Source: Vibrio methylphosphonaticus
GTDB taxonomy: Bacteria; Pseudomonadota; Gammaproteobacteria; Enterobacterales; Vibrionaceae
DNA: 64,000 nt
Reading direction: 5' to 3'
Assembly (NCBI RefSeq): GCF_023634655.1
Contig: NZ_JAMKMS010000004.1
Location: forward strand, 248,001 to 312,000
Shown here: positions 37,674 to 46,887 of the stretch, piece after piece
Position numbering within the stretch: the stretch's first letter is position 1
How the letters are laid out: each line of letters starts with the position of its first letter
Made by a program: the position numbers and the translations under genes
The notes under the pieces: model-generated
What the model was told of the DNA's origin: nothing
Database searches by the model: none
The model's input: only the letters and a program-made list of their open reading frames with translations

Positions 37674-39005
37674 CTAGATCTCAAATATCCAATAGTAGCT
37701 ATAGCCTGTGATCAGCGCTGGCAATGCAGAATAGAAAGTGGCAACCAATGCCGCTTTCGGTGCCATGGCGATAGCCGGGAATAATGCATCGCCATCATTG
37801 GAAATGGCGTTCGAAAGCTGAGTCGACATGGGCACTGCACCTGTGAGGTATAGACTTGTAATCAGGATCTGTGGACCACAACCTGGAAGTAAACCAACTA
37901 ATACTCCTAGTAAAGGCATGTAGATGCCCCAACCGCTAAACGAGTGGCTAAGATCAACCTGTGAGAAGTGAAGCGTGATCTCAAAAGCTAAGAAAGCCAC
38001 TATGACCCAAGCGCTAACAAAGTGAGTATCTTGAGCTGCTTTTTGCATAGGGTGTGAAGTGGCGAGCTTTTTGTCCTCACCCACCGTACTTTCATAATCC
38101 ACGATTTCTTTGGTAAATGCCCAAAGTGACATTGTCACGACGGCGAGAATTGCACCAGTCCATTCAATAGTCAGTGGGCTTAAACCAAGCAGGGCGTTGA
38201 CATCAATTTGGAAAGACAGCGTGAAAGCGATGAGCAGCGAAGGAATCATCAGCCATTTCCAAAATAGCCCTTGAAGGTTGATGGCCATATTATTCACTGG
38301 ATTATTTTGGTGGTGATTGCTGTGAAGATGATCGTCTTGACGATGGGCGTTACCATGTTTACTACAGTGACATTGCTTGTCAAAGGTTGATGGTTCTTCA
38401 AAAGAACGGGTTAGTTTTTCGTTCCCGGCATGCGATTGAACAGGAGTAGACGTAAACGTTTGAACAAATTCGGTTATTTTAGGGCGAAGAAAGTCAGGTC
38501 TGTGGATGGCGTTAACGATAAACCCAGTTACCATCCCAACCACAACACCGACAGCAATTAACCCAAAACCGACGCTTGGCTTACTGGCTAAAATCAAAAA
38601 AGCCGCGTCTCCCATAGTGGCGGTCAACACCGCTACCACGGAGCCAAATCCGACTTTACCCGCGACAAATTGTGTGGTGACAATGATAGCGCCTCCACAG
38701 CCTGGTAATGCCCCCAATAGTGAAGAAAAGACAACTTGGTGATTGGGTGACTGTTGGTAGAGCTCTACAAGTGCATTTTTTTGCGAGAGTAACCGTGAGA
38801 TATAGTGATAAACGGCGAGTGTAAACACGACATAACACGACACAGCCCAGTAGGCATCGGAGAGAGCACTAACGGCGATAAGGCTAGTTGGTTTACTTAA
38901 CAGTAGCGCAATCATGGTAATGGGCAGCAACAGACGTTTATACGCAGGTTTGAATTGTGATAACGACAACCCATATAAACCACGAATTCTTCTTGTTTGT
39001 TCCAT
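37674..39005 (-). CDS. Putative 10-TM metal exporter (ArsP_2 / putative manganese transporter family)
   Basis: A 443-residue inner-membrane protein with two related halves, each with a PGCG motif (LPGCGGAIIVTTQFVAG near 100 and LLPGCGPQILITSLYL near 370). It fits the family annotated as putative 10TM heavy-metal exporter or putative manganese transporter. The central cytoplasmic loop is His- and Cys-rich (CHCSKHGNAHRQDDHLHSNH), a likely metal sensor. The frame extends to TTG 39017; ATG 39005 is chosen. Two Fur-like boxes lie directly upstream, and a manganese-dependent pyrophosphatase gene is divergent, both fitting a Mn/Fe homeostasis role. Substrate is inferred. Confidence 0.85.
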   Translation of the reverse strand: MEQTRRIRGLYGLSLSQFKPAYKRLLLPITMIALLLSKPTSLIAVSALSDAYWAVSCYVVFTLAVYHYISRLLSQKNALVELYQQSPNHQVVFSSLLGALPGCGGAIIVTTQFVAGKVGFGSVVAVLTATMGDAAFLILASKPSVGFGLIAVGVVVGMVTGFIVNAIHRPDFLRPKITEFVQTFTSTPVQSHAGNEKLTRSFEEPSTFDKQCHCSKHGNAHRQDDHLHSNHHQNNPVNNMAINLQGLFWKWLMIPSLLIAFTLSFQIDVNALLGLSPLTIEWTGAILAVVTMSLWAFTKEIVDYESTVGEDKKLATSHPMQKAAQDTHFVSAWVIVAFLAFEITLHFSQVDLSHSFSGWGIYMPLLGVLVGLLPGCGPQILITSLYLTGAVPMSTQLSNAISNDGDALFPAIAMAPKAALVATFYSALPALITGYSYYWIFEI

Positions 39006-39021
39006 ATAGCGCACCAATGTA

Positions 39022-39068
39022 AATGAGATTCGTTCTCATTATAATTGTGATGATAATGATTATCAATG
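39022..39068. promoter_or_regulatory. Two Fur-box-like operators
   Basis: AATGAGA-N5-TCTCATT (39022-39040) is a 19-base palindrome, and GATAATGATTATCAATG (39052-39068) matches the Fur consensus GATAATGATTATC at all 13 shared positions. They lie 17-63 bases before the metal-exporter ATG and about 150 bases before ppaC. Confidence 0.8.
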
Positions 39069-39212
39069 TTATTTTGGTGTTTTGCCGTTCAAGAAATTCA
39101 TTAAAACGGCTCAGAAGCGATGACAAATTCACAAAATCAGGTAAAGTATCGCCCTTATGAGCAGTTGTCGTGGGGCGTACACCCACAAGATCAAACATAG
39201 TTAGGAAATAAA

Positions 39213-40118
39213 ATGATTCTAGTTGTCGGTCATAAAAACCCGGATAGTGATAGCATTTGTGGTGCGTTAGTAGCGACAGAGCTACTTAAAGCACGTGGCC
39301 TTGAAGCGAAACCTGTTCGCCAAGGTGAAATTAATCGTGAAACTCAGCACATTCTTGAAACTGCGGGTGTCGACCAACCTGAACTTCGCACAAGTGTTGC
39401 GGGCGAAAAAGTATGGTTAGTGGACTATACCGATTTGGCTCAAGCACCAGACGATATCAATGAAGCTGAGATTCTTGGCATTGTTGATCACCACCGTCTA
39501 GGTGACGTGATGACAGTGAACCCGTTGGAAGCGTGGATTTGGCCAGTGGGTTGTACTTGTACTATTTTGTTCAACCTATTCAAAATGGAGCAAGCTGAGA
39601 TTACGCGTCCTCTTGCTGTCCTTATGATGTCAGCGATCTTGTCAGATACAGTAGGTTTTGCTTCTCCTACATGTACGCCAAAAGACAAAGATGCGGTAGA
39701 AGAGTTGGCAAAAATTGCAGGTATCACAGACTTAGACTTGTTCATTAAAGATCTATTGATTGCAAAAACTAACATTGAAGGTCTTTCAGCAGCAGAGCTC
39801 GTTGAAAAAGATCTTAAAGCATACCCATTTAATGGCCGCGACGTTGTGGTTGGCCAAGTTGAGCTTGCAACGCTAGAGCAAGTAGACGGCATGATCGAAG
39901 CGCTAGAGCAAGATCTGACTCGTCGTTGTGAAGAAGATGCGCTTGCATTCGCGGCTGTGATGTTAACCGACATCACAACGGCGCAAACACGTTTGATTTA
40001 CAAAGGTGAGTGGGCAGCGAAGCTTGCGAAGCATGAGAAAGATGGCATGTTGATGATGGAAAATACGCTAAGTCGTAAGAAGCAAGGTTGGCCTTGGCTT
40101 CAAGGTGAACTGGTTTAA
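39213..40118 (+). CDS. ppaC: Manganese-dependent inorganic pyrophosphatase (family II)
   Basis: A 301-residue DHH-family enzyme hydrolysing pyrophosphate to two phosphates, needing Mn2+ (or Co2+) for activity. Metal-binding and catalytic blocks are GHKNPDSDSICGA, VDYTDLAQ, GIVDHHRLGD and SDTVGF. The C-terminal DHHA2 domain contains LSRKKQGWPWL, with the substrate-binding RKKQ. Length fits the family (about 305). TAGGAAATAAA precedes the ATG. Its metal need makes the divergent metal-exporter neighbour suggestive. A distant inverted pair (CCCTAG/CTAGGG with T run, 40156-40220) may end it. Confidence 0.95.
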   Translation: MILVVGHKNPDSDSICGALVATELLKARGLEAKPVRQGEINRETQHILETAGVDQPELRTSVAGEKVWLVDYTDLAQAPDDINEAEILGIVDHHRLGDVMTVNPLEAWIWPVGCTCTILFNLFKMEQAEITRPLAVLMMSAILSDTVGFASPTCTPKDKDAVEELAKIAGITDLDLFIKDLLIAKTNIEGLSAAELVEKDLKAYPFNGRDVVVGQVELATLEQVDGMIEALEQDLTRRCEEDALAFAAVMLTDITTAQTRLIYKGEWAAKLAKHEKDGMLMMENTLSRKKQGWPWLQGELV

Positions 40119-40270
40119 CCATCACCTCCACTGACAAATATGTCGATTAACTAAGCCCTAGTGTTGTTTGCGTTAGATGGTCATTGACCTTTAAACAAAT
40201 ATAGATGCTAGGGTTTTTTATTAGGTATAAAATTGTACCTACAGTCACACTCTACAAAAGGCATGACATC

Positions 40271-40657
40271 ATGGCATTAGAGCAAAATCAAATCGAAGAA
40301 ATCGCACGTTATGACGAAGAAAAACGTCTAAAATACAGCGTTAAGACAATGGTGCAAGAGCGCCAGATCTGGATTCTTACCGACGAGCATGGCTGTGTGA
40401 TGCTTAATAGTGAAGAAGAAGATTGTGTTCCTGTTTGGCCCAATGAAGAGTTTGCACTGCAGTGGGCAACGGGTGAGTGGTCTGAGTGTAAAGCTGAATC
40501 TATTTCATTGAATAAATGGCACAGTCGCTGGACGATGGGTCTGGAAGATGATGAACTAGCGGTTGTTGTGTTTCCAAATCAGAATGAAGAAGGGGTAGTT
40601 CTCTTCCCTGATGAGTTTGATTTCGAACTGAAAAAACAGGCGTCAAAAGCGCGATAA
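40271..40657 (+). CDS. DUF2750 domain protein
   Basis: A 128-residue acidic cytoplasmic protein. RQIWILTDEHGCVMLNSEEE, VPVWPNEEFALQWA and KWHSRWTMGLEDDEL fit DUF2750, a family of unknown function common in gamma-proteobacteria. The frame is open from 40205, but ATG 40271 (MALEQNQIEE) begins the conserved part and has an AAAGG site upstream. Single gene. Confidence 0.85.
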   Translation: MALEQNQIEEIARYDEEKRLKYSVKTMVQERQIWILTDEHGCVMLNSEEEDCVPVWPNEEFALQWATGEWSECKAESISLNKWHSRWTMGLEDDELAVVVFPNQNEEGVVLFPDEFDFELKKQASKAR

Positions 40658-40763
40658 GCATGCGTGCTGTCAAAGCACTCTCAATAAAGCGATTGTCTTG
40701 GTATGCAACTTTGGTTGCCTGAGGTAGACTTACCGCCTCGTCGTGACTGGGTTAGTGTTTGTA

Positions 40764-41297
40764 ATGCCAAGATTTTTTCTGTTTTGTACGTGTTTAGTTT
40801 TAAGTCCATTAGGGATCGCCTCTAACGGTCAAAGGTGGGATACCTTCAGTGATATCGGTGCTTACGGTTTAGTTGGACTCGCGGCTGGTTTGCCTGCGTA
40901 TCAACAAGACTGGGACGGTGTCTGGCAGGCGGGGCTAAGTATTGGTTCGGCGTCAGCCATCGGTTTAATTGGTAAGCATACTATTGATGCACCGCGCCCA
41001 GACGGCAGTGACAATAAAAGCTTTCCCTCTAATCATACTGCCAATGCGTTTGCTTCTGCGACGACGTTACACATACGTCACGGCTGGCAAGTTGGATTAC
41101 CGGCTTATGGTGTTGCGACGCTCGTTGGCGTTGGGCGAGTACAGGCAGATAAACACTATTGGCGAGATGTAGCCGCTGGCGCCGCAATTGGTGTTTTCAC
41201 CGGATGGCTTTTTACCGATAAGTTGGACCCAAGCGTACAGCTATTGCCCTGGGCAACCCCTCACAGTTCAGGCGTGTCTGTCACCTATGTTTGGTAG
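40764..41297 (+). CDS. PAP2-family phosphatase, exported
   Basis: A 177-residue protein. An N-terminal hydrophobic signal (MPRFFLFCTCLVLSPLGIAS) is followed by the three PAP2 motifs: KHTIDAPRP, FPSNHT and GRVQADKHYWRDVAAG. These give the Lys-Arg, Ser-His and Arg-His-Asp active-site set of lipid phosphate phosphatases. It probably dephosphorylates a lipid or diphosphate at the periplasmic side. A GTG at 40743 offers a seven-residue longer form; neither start has a strong ribosome site. Ends in a terminator at 41353-41380. Confidence 0.87.
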   Translation: MPRFFLFCTCLVLSPLGIASNGQRWDTFSDIGAYGLVGLAAGLPAYQQDWDGVWQAGLSIGSASAIGLIGKHTIDAPRPDGSDNKSFPSNHTANAFASATTLHIRHGWQVGLPAYGVATLVGVGRVQADKHYWRDVAAGAAIGVFTGWLFTDKLDPSVQLLPWATPHSSGVSVTYVW

Positions 41298-41352
41298 GTC
41301 ACCTATACTGATAATCAATGCTCTGTCGAAAAATACCAGATAGTCAGACATG

Positions 41353-41380
41353 AAAAAGCTCAGCATTGGCTGAGCTTTTT
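41353..41380. terminator. Terminator between convergent PAP2 and yciU genes
   Basis: AAAAAGCTCAGC, loop ATTG, GCTGAGCTTTTT: seven-base perfect core with U tracts on both strands, so usable by both genes. Confidence 0.92.
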
Positions 41381-41416
41381 ATTATGTTCTTTTCGGTCAG
41401 ATTGAACTGAAAGAAA

Positions 41417-41734
41417 TTAGTCTCTCTTCCATAAGATATGGCAGAACTTGTTGTCTGGGTCACGGCTAACGAGTAAGCGAGCAAACACATCATCCAGAAC
41501 GTCATCTTCTTCGTTTACGAGCCCAATGCGCACCTCGGCAAAGCTTTCATCGACTTCGAAGCCAACGTGCTGTGGCCAATCTTCGCCCGTCTCAACGAGC
41601 TCTGCAGCACCACGGTCTTCAAATTGCGCCGTAAATAGTATGACATCTGCAGCTTCAAGGTTGTCCGGCGCCATTTCTAGAAAAATGTCGTAAGCGGCAT
41701 CGATAACGTCGTCGTATGAAATTAGTTCAGACAT
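41417..41734 (-). CDS. yciU: DUF440 / YciU-like DNA-mimic protein
   Basis: A 105-residue very acidic protein; SYDDVIDAAYDIFLEMAPDN, FTAQFEDRGAAELV and RLLVSRDPDNKFCHILWKRD match the HI1450/YciU family. These fold like double-stranded DNA mimics and are proposed to bind HU-like proteins. It starts four bases after the EF-P-like gene, so the two form an operon. Confidence 0.9.
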   Translation of the reverse strand: MSELISYDDVIDAAYDIFLEMAPDNLEAADVILFTAQFEDRGAAELVETGEDWPQHVGFEVDESFAEVRIGLVNEEDDVLDDVFARLLVSRDPDNKFCHILWKRD

Positions 41735-41738
41735 AATA

Positions 41739-42305
41739 TTAAGCTCGGTTCATGTATTTGCGTTCAGCAGTATTGATCACAACGCGATCGCCGGTTGCGA
41801 TGTACTCTGGCACTTGAATAGTTAGACCGGTAGCAAAGCGTGCTGGTTTCGAGCGAGCAGACGCCGATGCTCCTTTGATAGATGGGTCTGTTTCTTCAAT
41901 GACTAGCTCTACTGATGATGGCAGCTCTAGGCCTGCAGCGTTGCCGTTAATCAAGACAACTTGTACACCTTGAGTCTCTTCATTGATGAGCAGCAGGTCA
42001 TCTTCGATCTCGTTGTGCTTGAAGGTAAATTGAGTATAGTCTTCATTGTCCATGAAGATGTACTCGTCGCCATCTACGTAAGAAAACGTCACGTTTCTTT
42101 TGCTCATTTCAACGGTATCAACAAGTTCATCAGACTTATATCGTTCTTCGATTTTTGAGCCCGTTGCTAGATCAGTACAGCGCAATTTGTAGATCTTTGC
42201 TCCGCCACGACCACCAGGAGTGGTAATCTCGATATCTTTGATTAGCAACGTCTTACCATTTGACTCAATCGCAAAACCTTTTTTAAGCTCACTTGCCTTT
42301 GGCAT
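41739..42305 (-). CDS. yeiP: Elongation factor P-like protein (EfpL/YeiP)
   Basis: A 188-residue three-domain EF-P paralogue. The domain I loop TPGGRGGAKIYKLR replaces the modified-Lys loop of true EF-P with an Arg-tipped loop, as in YeiP/EfpL. The OB domains follow (TFSYVDGDEYIFMDNEDYTQ). It acts on stalled ribosomes at proline and some other motifs. It forms an operon with yciU. ATG 42305 is preceded by GAAGGAAAA on the minus strand. Confidence 0.93.
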   Translation of the reverse strand: MPKASELKKGFAIESNGKTLLIKDIEITTPGGRGGAKIYKLRCTDLATGSKIEERYKSDELVDTVEMSKRNVTFSYVDGDEYIFMDNEDYTQFTFKHNEIEDDLLLINEETQGVQVVLINGNAAGLELPSSVELVIEETDPSIKGASASARSKPARFATGLTIQVPEYIATGDRVVINTAERKYMNRA

Positions 42306-42476
42306 GAAATTTTTCCTTCGTTTTAATTAGACAGTCAATTATACGACCGAATGGTTGATTTGCTCAAGAAACAACTGCGAGCAAGCGGTAACTTTACGAA
42401 GAAATTATCCTGTGTCAGGTAGAGTCAACAAAACGATAGCCTATGTATGGGCTAAGTGAATTGAATCTAGGCTGAG

Positions 42477-43289
42477 GTGTCAGTAATATGGGGCTACATT
42501 ACTTCTTATTTGATAGCGCCAGTGCAGCCGATTAGCCCCAACTCTTTACCTATCCCACAAGTGTCTTATCATGCCGCAATAGCGGACTTACTGATGTGCT
42601 TAAAAAGCGCGCTCAGGGATAATCTTCATAGTGTTTATATTTATGGTTCTGTAGCTCAGGGTAGAGCAATTGCTGGTGTGTCAGATCTTAATGTGGTGGT
42701 TGTGACGCAATCGTCGCTTTCAGCGAACCAAAAAAAGGTCTTCAATACCATTGATTGGCGTTTTCAAAAGCACTTCCCAATGGTTGATGGCGTTTCCCTT
42801 CGCAGTACCATCTTTAATGATGTTGTCTCTTTAGAGGCGTTATTTACTTGGGGCTTTTTGCTGAAGCAATGTTGCGTGTGTGTGCATGGTGACGATCTTG
42901 CTGAATGCTTTGGTGATTATGTGGCAAGTTGGGAAATTGCCAAACAATGGAATATGGATATCGGGCAAGCCGTACCCATGCTTAGGCACCATATAGCGGT
43001 CGCAAACACCGATAAGGCACTACTAAAGGCGCAGCGAGAGATGGCGAAAAAACTACTTCGCGCGGCGTATGGTTTGATCATACCAAAAACAAAACGATGG
43101 CGTGACGAGCCGCACCAGTGTGCTCAACAATTTCTTCTCTTTTATCCTGATAAGCGAGTGATTATAGAGCGCCTTGAAATTCTGCTGGGCCCAAGAGTCA
43201 TCGCCAAGCGCTCGGTCGTTGCGTTATTGGATGACTTTGGGCAATGGCTAATCAGCGAGTATAAAAAAACCGAATTTAGAATCGGTTAA
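42477..43289 (+). CDS. Nucleotidyltransferase-fold protein with altered active site
   Basis: A 270-residue protein. The Pol-beta-like nucleotidyltransferase signature is YGSVAQGRAIAGVSDLNVVV near residue 55. The metal-binding pair expected as D-x-D reads D-L-N, so the second acid is replaced. An additional helical C-terminal part (about 165-260) holds AQREMAKKLLRAAYGLI, as in AadA-like enzymes. The substrate is unknown. The frame starts at GTG 42477 with a poor ribosome site, and no ATG lies before residue 40, so the start is uncertain. Confidence 0.75.
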   Translation: MSVIWGYITSYLIAPVQPISPNSLPIPQVSYHAAIADLLMCLKSALRDNLHSVYIYGSVAQGRAIAGVSDLNVVVVTQSSLSANQKKVFNTIDWRFQKHFPMVDGVSLRSTIFNDVVSLEALFTWGFLLKQCCVCVHGDDLAECFGDYVASWEIAKQWNMDIGQAVPMLRHHIAVANTDKALLKAQREMAKKLLRAAYGLIIPKTKRWRDEPHQCAQQFLLFYPDKRVIIERLEILLGPRVIAKRSVVALLDDFGQWLISEYKKTEFRIG

Positions 43290-43348
43290 CGTTTCGAGAG
43301 CCTACCCATTCTTGATTGCATTACTTAACCAGTGAGTGTGGCTATAGT

Positions 43349-43380
43349 TCGAAACCTCGAAACCTCGAAACCTCGAAAGC
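43349..43380. repeat. TCGAAACC x4 beside the polB stop
   Basis: Four head-to-tail eight-base copies (last with one change), ending one base before the polB stop codon complement at 43382. Confidence 0.9.
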
Positions 43381-43381
43381 G

Positions 43382-45760
43382 CTAAAATAACCCCATTTGC
43401 GGCGCACTAAGATCGTCAAAGTTCTTATCAATGAAAGGCAAAATAGCCTCAGCGACAGGTCTTAACTGTTTATCAATGTAATGCTGGTAATCAATGGCAG
43501 AAGAGCAATAGTCCTTGGGCTCAGGTCCATTGACGGTAATGATGTATTCAATACGTCCTTTATTTTGATATTGCAGTGGACGACCTAATCGTTGGTTTAT
43601 TTGATCAGCCATTCGCGCGGCTCGAACTTGCGGTGGAATATTTTTTACGTATTCATGCAGCTTTCTTCGCAGGCGCTTTTGGTAGATCAGTTTAGAATCA
43701 TTATCCCCATTTGCCGTGGACTCTACAGTCGCTCGGATATAGTCGTCTGGATCTTGCCCGGTGAAGATCATTTGATACAGTGTTTGTTGAAATTCTTGCG
43801 CCAAAGGTGTCCAATCGGTGCGAGCGCTTTCTAGTCCTTTAAATATGAGTTTTTCACCTGTAGGGGTGCGTTGAAGGCCGGCGTAGCGCTTCTTGGAGCC
43901 GGTTTCTGATCCTCGTATCGTTGGCATCAAAAACTTGCCGTAATGGGTTTCATACTCCAACTCAAGAATCGAGGTCAGTTGATACTCATCAAATAAGTGC
44001 TGCGTCCACCACTCATTAATATACGTCACTAAACTGTTGCCAATATCATCCGCTTTGTCATTGATGTAACTGCCGTTGAGTGAAACAAATATCGAGTCTG
44101 TGTCGCCATAAATTACCTGATAGCCTTTCTGTTCTATGAGGACTTTTGTTGTTTTCATTATTTCGTGGCCGCGCATCGTGATGGACGATGCTAGGCGAGT
44201 ATCGAAGAAGCGGCAACCGGACGAACCCAGTACCCCATAAAATGAGTTCATGATGATTTTTATGGCTTGAGAAAAGGCTTTTTCTTGATTGGCTTTTGCC
44301 ACGTCACGAGCCTTCCAAAGGTCTTCAATTAAGTTTGGAAGAAAATGCTGAGCTCTGTGAAATTGACCGCCGCGAAAGCCCGCCACCGCTTGTGAATTAT
44401 GCCGACCAATCTCGAGTTTTAAACCTTCAATAAGCCCCATCGGGTCAATCAAAAATGAGCGAATAATCGAAGGGTAAAGGCTTTTAAAGTCCAATACTAA
44501 TACCGAGTCATAGAGTCCAGGAATGGAGTCCATCACGTAGCCACCTGGGCTGGCTATCCAGTTTTCAGGGTGGAGGTTTGGGGCGGCATATTGAGCGCGG
44601 TGAAGGCGAGGGAGGTAGAGGTTGGTGAAGGCAGCAACAGAGCCGCCTACACGATCCAGTTCTACACCAGTCAGGCGGGTGCGTTCAATAGCGAAGTCGA
44701 GTAAATGCGTGGTGTTAAAAATACGGTTGACCAGTACACAATCTTGCAGGTTGTATTTGGCTAGAGCAGGTTTGTCTTTTTGGTACATGGTGTTGATTTC
44801 TGCCATGCGATCATGGACGTTATGTATCGCTTTGCCTTCACCGAGTAGTTCTTGAGAGACCGCCTCTAGAGACCAGGACCGAAAGTGGTACGTCGCGGTT
44901 TTTAACGTATCTATTCCATCAAGCACGACTCGGCCCGGTATGTTAATGAAGCTCTGCCCGCTGGATGGTAACGTGCGAAAATACACTCGTTGTTCATTGC
45001 GACCAAGAGTGAGTGCTACTCGATGAAATTCAGCTCGTTTTTGTAGTAATTTGAAATCAAAATCGATGACACTCCAGCCAATGATGACGTCTGGGTTGAA
45101 GTTTTTAAACCACTGATTTAAAGCAACCAGTAGCGACTTTTCGTCATTAACCCATTGTATCGCCGTGTCGGCGGGTTGAGGTTGGCCGACCATGATCACC
45201 CGACTGTCATTATCGGCATCGAAACCAATAGAATAAAGCTGACCTTTTTCTGAGCATTCTATGTCGATGGACAACACATTAAGTTTAGGACGATGTTTTC
45301 CCGCTTTACACTTGGCGTTGGTGACTTGAATAAATTGATTGGACTGACCTGGGTTGATGGTTCGTCGTTGTCCGGTAAATGTTAAGCTGCCTTGAATAAA
45401 ACGTTCCATCAAAAAACGATCGGCTAATTTAATATCACTCTCGAGCACTAGCACATCGGTGTGCTTTAATGCTTCGGCCAGCTTACGAGAATCGGCAATA
45501 GTGCGGCAATAAATAGCACTGAGCGCTTCACCAGCAAAGCTTTTGAGTGCGATTTCTTTAGGGAAGATCGCAACATTTAATGACTCTGCCTGCGCGGTGA
45601 CGGAGCGTAAACTGGTTAGTGGAACGAAAAAAACGGGTTGCTGATCATCAACCAATAGCTGCGTCGGTCCTTCTCCTGTCGTTAGCCATAATTCAATGAT
45701 CGGTCCTGTAGGAGTATCCCGCGCTTGGCGCGTGAGAAGAAAGCCAGTATTTATATCCAA
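43382..45760 (-). CDS. polB: DNA polymerase II
   Basis: A 792-residue family B polymerase for repair and translesion synthesis. Exonuclease motifs are in VLSIDIECSEKGQLY and NPDVIIGWSVIDFDF. Polymerase motifs are DFKSLYPSIIRSF (A), KIIMNSFYGVLG (B) and YGDTDSIFVSL (C). The length is near E. coli Pol II (783). In E. coli the gene is SOS controlled, but I see no LexA box upstream here. Single gene on the minus strand, with a short repeat array just past its stop. Confidence 0.96.
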   Translation of the reverse strand: MDINTGFLLTRQARDTPTGPIIELWLTTGEGPTQLLVDDQQPVFFVPLTSLRSVTAQAESLNVAIFPKEIALKSFAGEALSAIYCRTIADSRKLAEALKHTDVLVLESDIKLADRFLMERFIQGSLTFTGQRRTINPGQSNQFIQVTNAKCKAGKHRPKLNVLSIDIECSEKGQLYSIGFDADNDSRVIMVGQPQPADTAIQWVNDEKSLLVALNQWFKNFNPDVIIGWSVIDFDFKLLQKRAEFHRVALTLGRNEQRVYFRTLPSSGQSFINIPGRVVLDGIDTLKTATYHFRSWSLEAVSQELLGEGKAIHNVHDRMAEINTMYQKDKPALAKYNLQDCVLVNRIFNTTHLLDFAIERTRLTGVELDRVGGSVAAFTNLYLPRLHRAQYAAPNLHPENWIASPGGYVMDSIPGLYDSVLVLDFKSLYPSIIRSFLIDPMGLIEGLKLEIGRHNSQAVAGFRGGQFHRAQHFLPNLIEDLWKARDVAKANQEKAFSQAIKIIMNSFYGVLGSSGCRFFDTRLASSITMRGHEIMKTTKVLIEQKGYQVIYGDTDSIFVSLNGSYINDKADDIGNSLVTYINEWWTQHLFDEYQLTSILELEYETHYGKFLMPTIRGSETGSKKRYAGLQRTPTGEKLIFKGLESARTDWTPLAQEFQQTLYQMIFTGQDPDDYIRATVESTANGDNDSKLIYQKRLRRKLHEYVKNIPPQVRAARMADQINQRLGRPLQYQNKGRIEYIITVNGPEPKDYCSSAIDYQHYIDKQLRPVAEAILPFIDKNFDDLSAPQMGLF

Positions 45761-46242
45761 TAGGGGTCCTAAATAGCCACGATTTAGATGAATAATTGCG
45801 CAATACTCAGTGGCTGATAAAAACGAATTTGTTTTAGTGTATCAGAGCTCTGCAAAGAGAGACAATTTGCTGGTATGAGCTAAGATTAGGTGGCGATTCT
45901 TACATTATCTTTGTTAACGATACGGCCCACAATAGTGACTTGTATCGTGTTTTAACGATTAAATAGATAATCATATGGTGGTGATTTCATATGTAAAAAG
46001 GTGAAATTATTGTGAGAAAACGGAGGCTTACACTGGGTTGTATACTTTGTAACCTAATGATTTTTAAGTTTTTATGATTGACGGTGTCGCCACTTCATCG
46101 TAATGTATTTATCAAAATTTGCAGTCGTGCACGATTTGCGCGGCAGCTTTTTTGTATAATTTGCGATATGATACGCAGCCAAGCTGCTATCCACTAACCT
46201 TGAGTGGTCGCAGAGCCAATAAATAAGTGTGGAGATACAAGT
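45761..46242. promoter_or_regulatory. Divergent polB / varA control region
   Basis: 482 bases, AT-rich, no gene. A -10-like TATGAT (about 46167) lies about 70 bases before the varA start; the leader between them contains short GC-rich inverted segments (AAGCTGC, GGTCGCAG). No LexA, CRP or Fur site was recognised. Confidence 0.4.
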
Positions 46243-46887
46243 TTGATTAATGTTTTCCTTGTAGATGATCACGAACTGGTTCGCACAGGGATCCGACGTA
46301 TTATTGAAGACGTCCGTGGTATGAATGTAGCAGGGGAAGCTGACAGTGGTGAAGAGTCTGTAAAATGGTGTCGTAACAATCATGTAGACGTTATTTTAAT
46401 GGACATGAATATGCCTGGAATTGGTGGTTTAGAAGCGACAAAAAAAATTCTACGCCATAATCCAGACGTTAAGATCATCGTATTAACTGTACATACCGAA
46501 AATCCGTTTCCAACGAAAGTGATGCAAGCAGGGGCGGCTGGTTATTTAACCAAAGGCGCAGCGCCTGATGAAATGGTGAACGCCATTCGCTTAGTTCATA
46601 GTGGACAGCGATACATTTCGCCTGAAATAGCCCAACAAATGGCTTTGAGCCAATTTTCTTCGGCTTCAGAAAACCCATTTAAAGATCTATCCGAGCGCGA
46701 GCTTCAGATCATGATGATGATCACTAAAGGGCAAAAAGTAACGGATATTTCTGAACAGCTTAGTCTTAGCCCAAAGACAGTTAACAGCTATCGATATCGC
46801 TTATTTAGCAAGTTAGATATTAATGGAGATGTTGAACTGACTCACTTAGCGATTAGACACGGAATGTTAGATACTGAGACATTGTAG
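46243..46887 (+). CDS. varA: GacA/UvrY/VarA response regulator
   Basis: A 214-residue regulator of the VarS/VarA (BarA/UvrY) system, which activates the Csr small RNAs. The receiver domain has acidic pocket VDDHE, phospho-acceptor D54 in ILMDMNMPG and K in LTKGA. The C-terminal LuxR-type HTH includes [15 protein letters not shown] and [32 protein letters not shown] is the family start; here its first codon is TTG (46243) with GTGGAG seven bases upstream, while an earlier in-frame GTG (46204) would add a non-conserved 13 residues. The stop overlaps the uvrC start by one base (TAGTG). Confidence 0.95.
   Translation: MINVFLVDDHELVRTGIRRIIEDVRGMNVAGEADSGEESVKWCRNNHVDVILMDMNMPGIGGLEATKKILRHNPDVKIIVLTVHTENPFPTKVMQAGAAGYLTKGAAPDEMVNAIRLVHSGQRYISPEIAQQMALSQFSSASENPFKDLSERELQIMMMITKGQKVTDISEQLSLSPKTVNSYRYRLFSKLDINGDVELTHLAIRHGMLDTETL

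Noticed and set aside
45761..45900. LexA box before polB
   Set aside because: No CTGT-N8-ACAG match was found on either strand near the start, although E. coli polB is SOS controlled.
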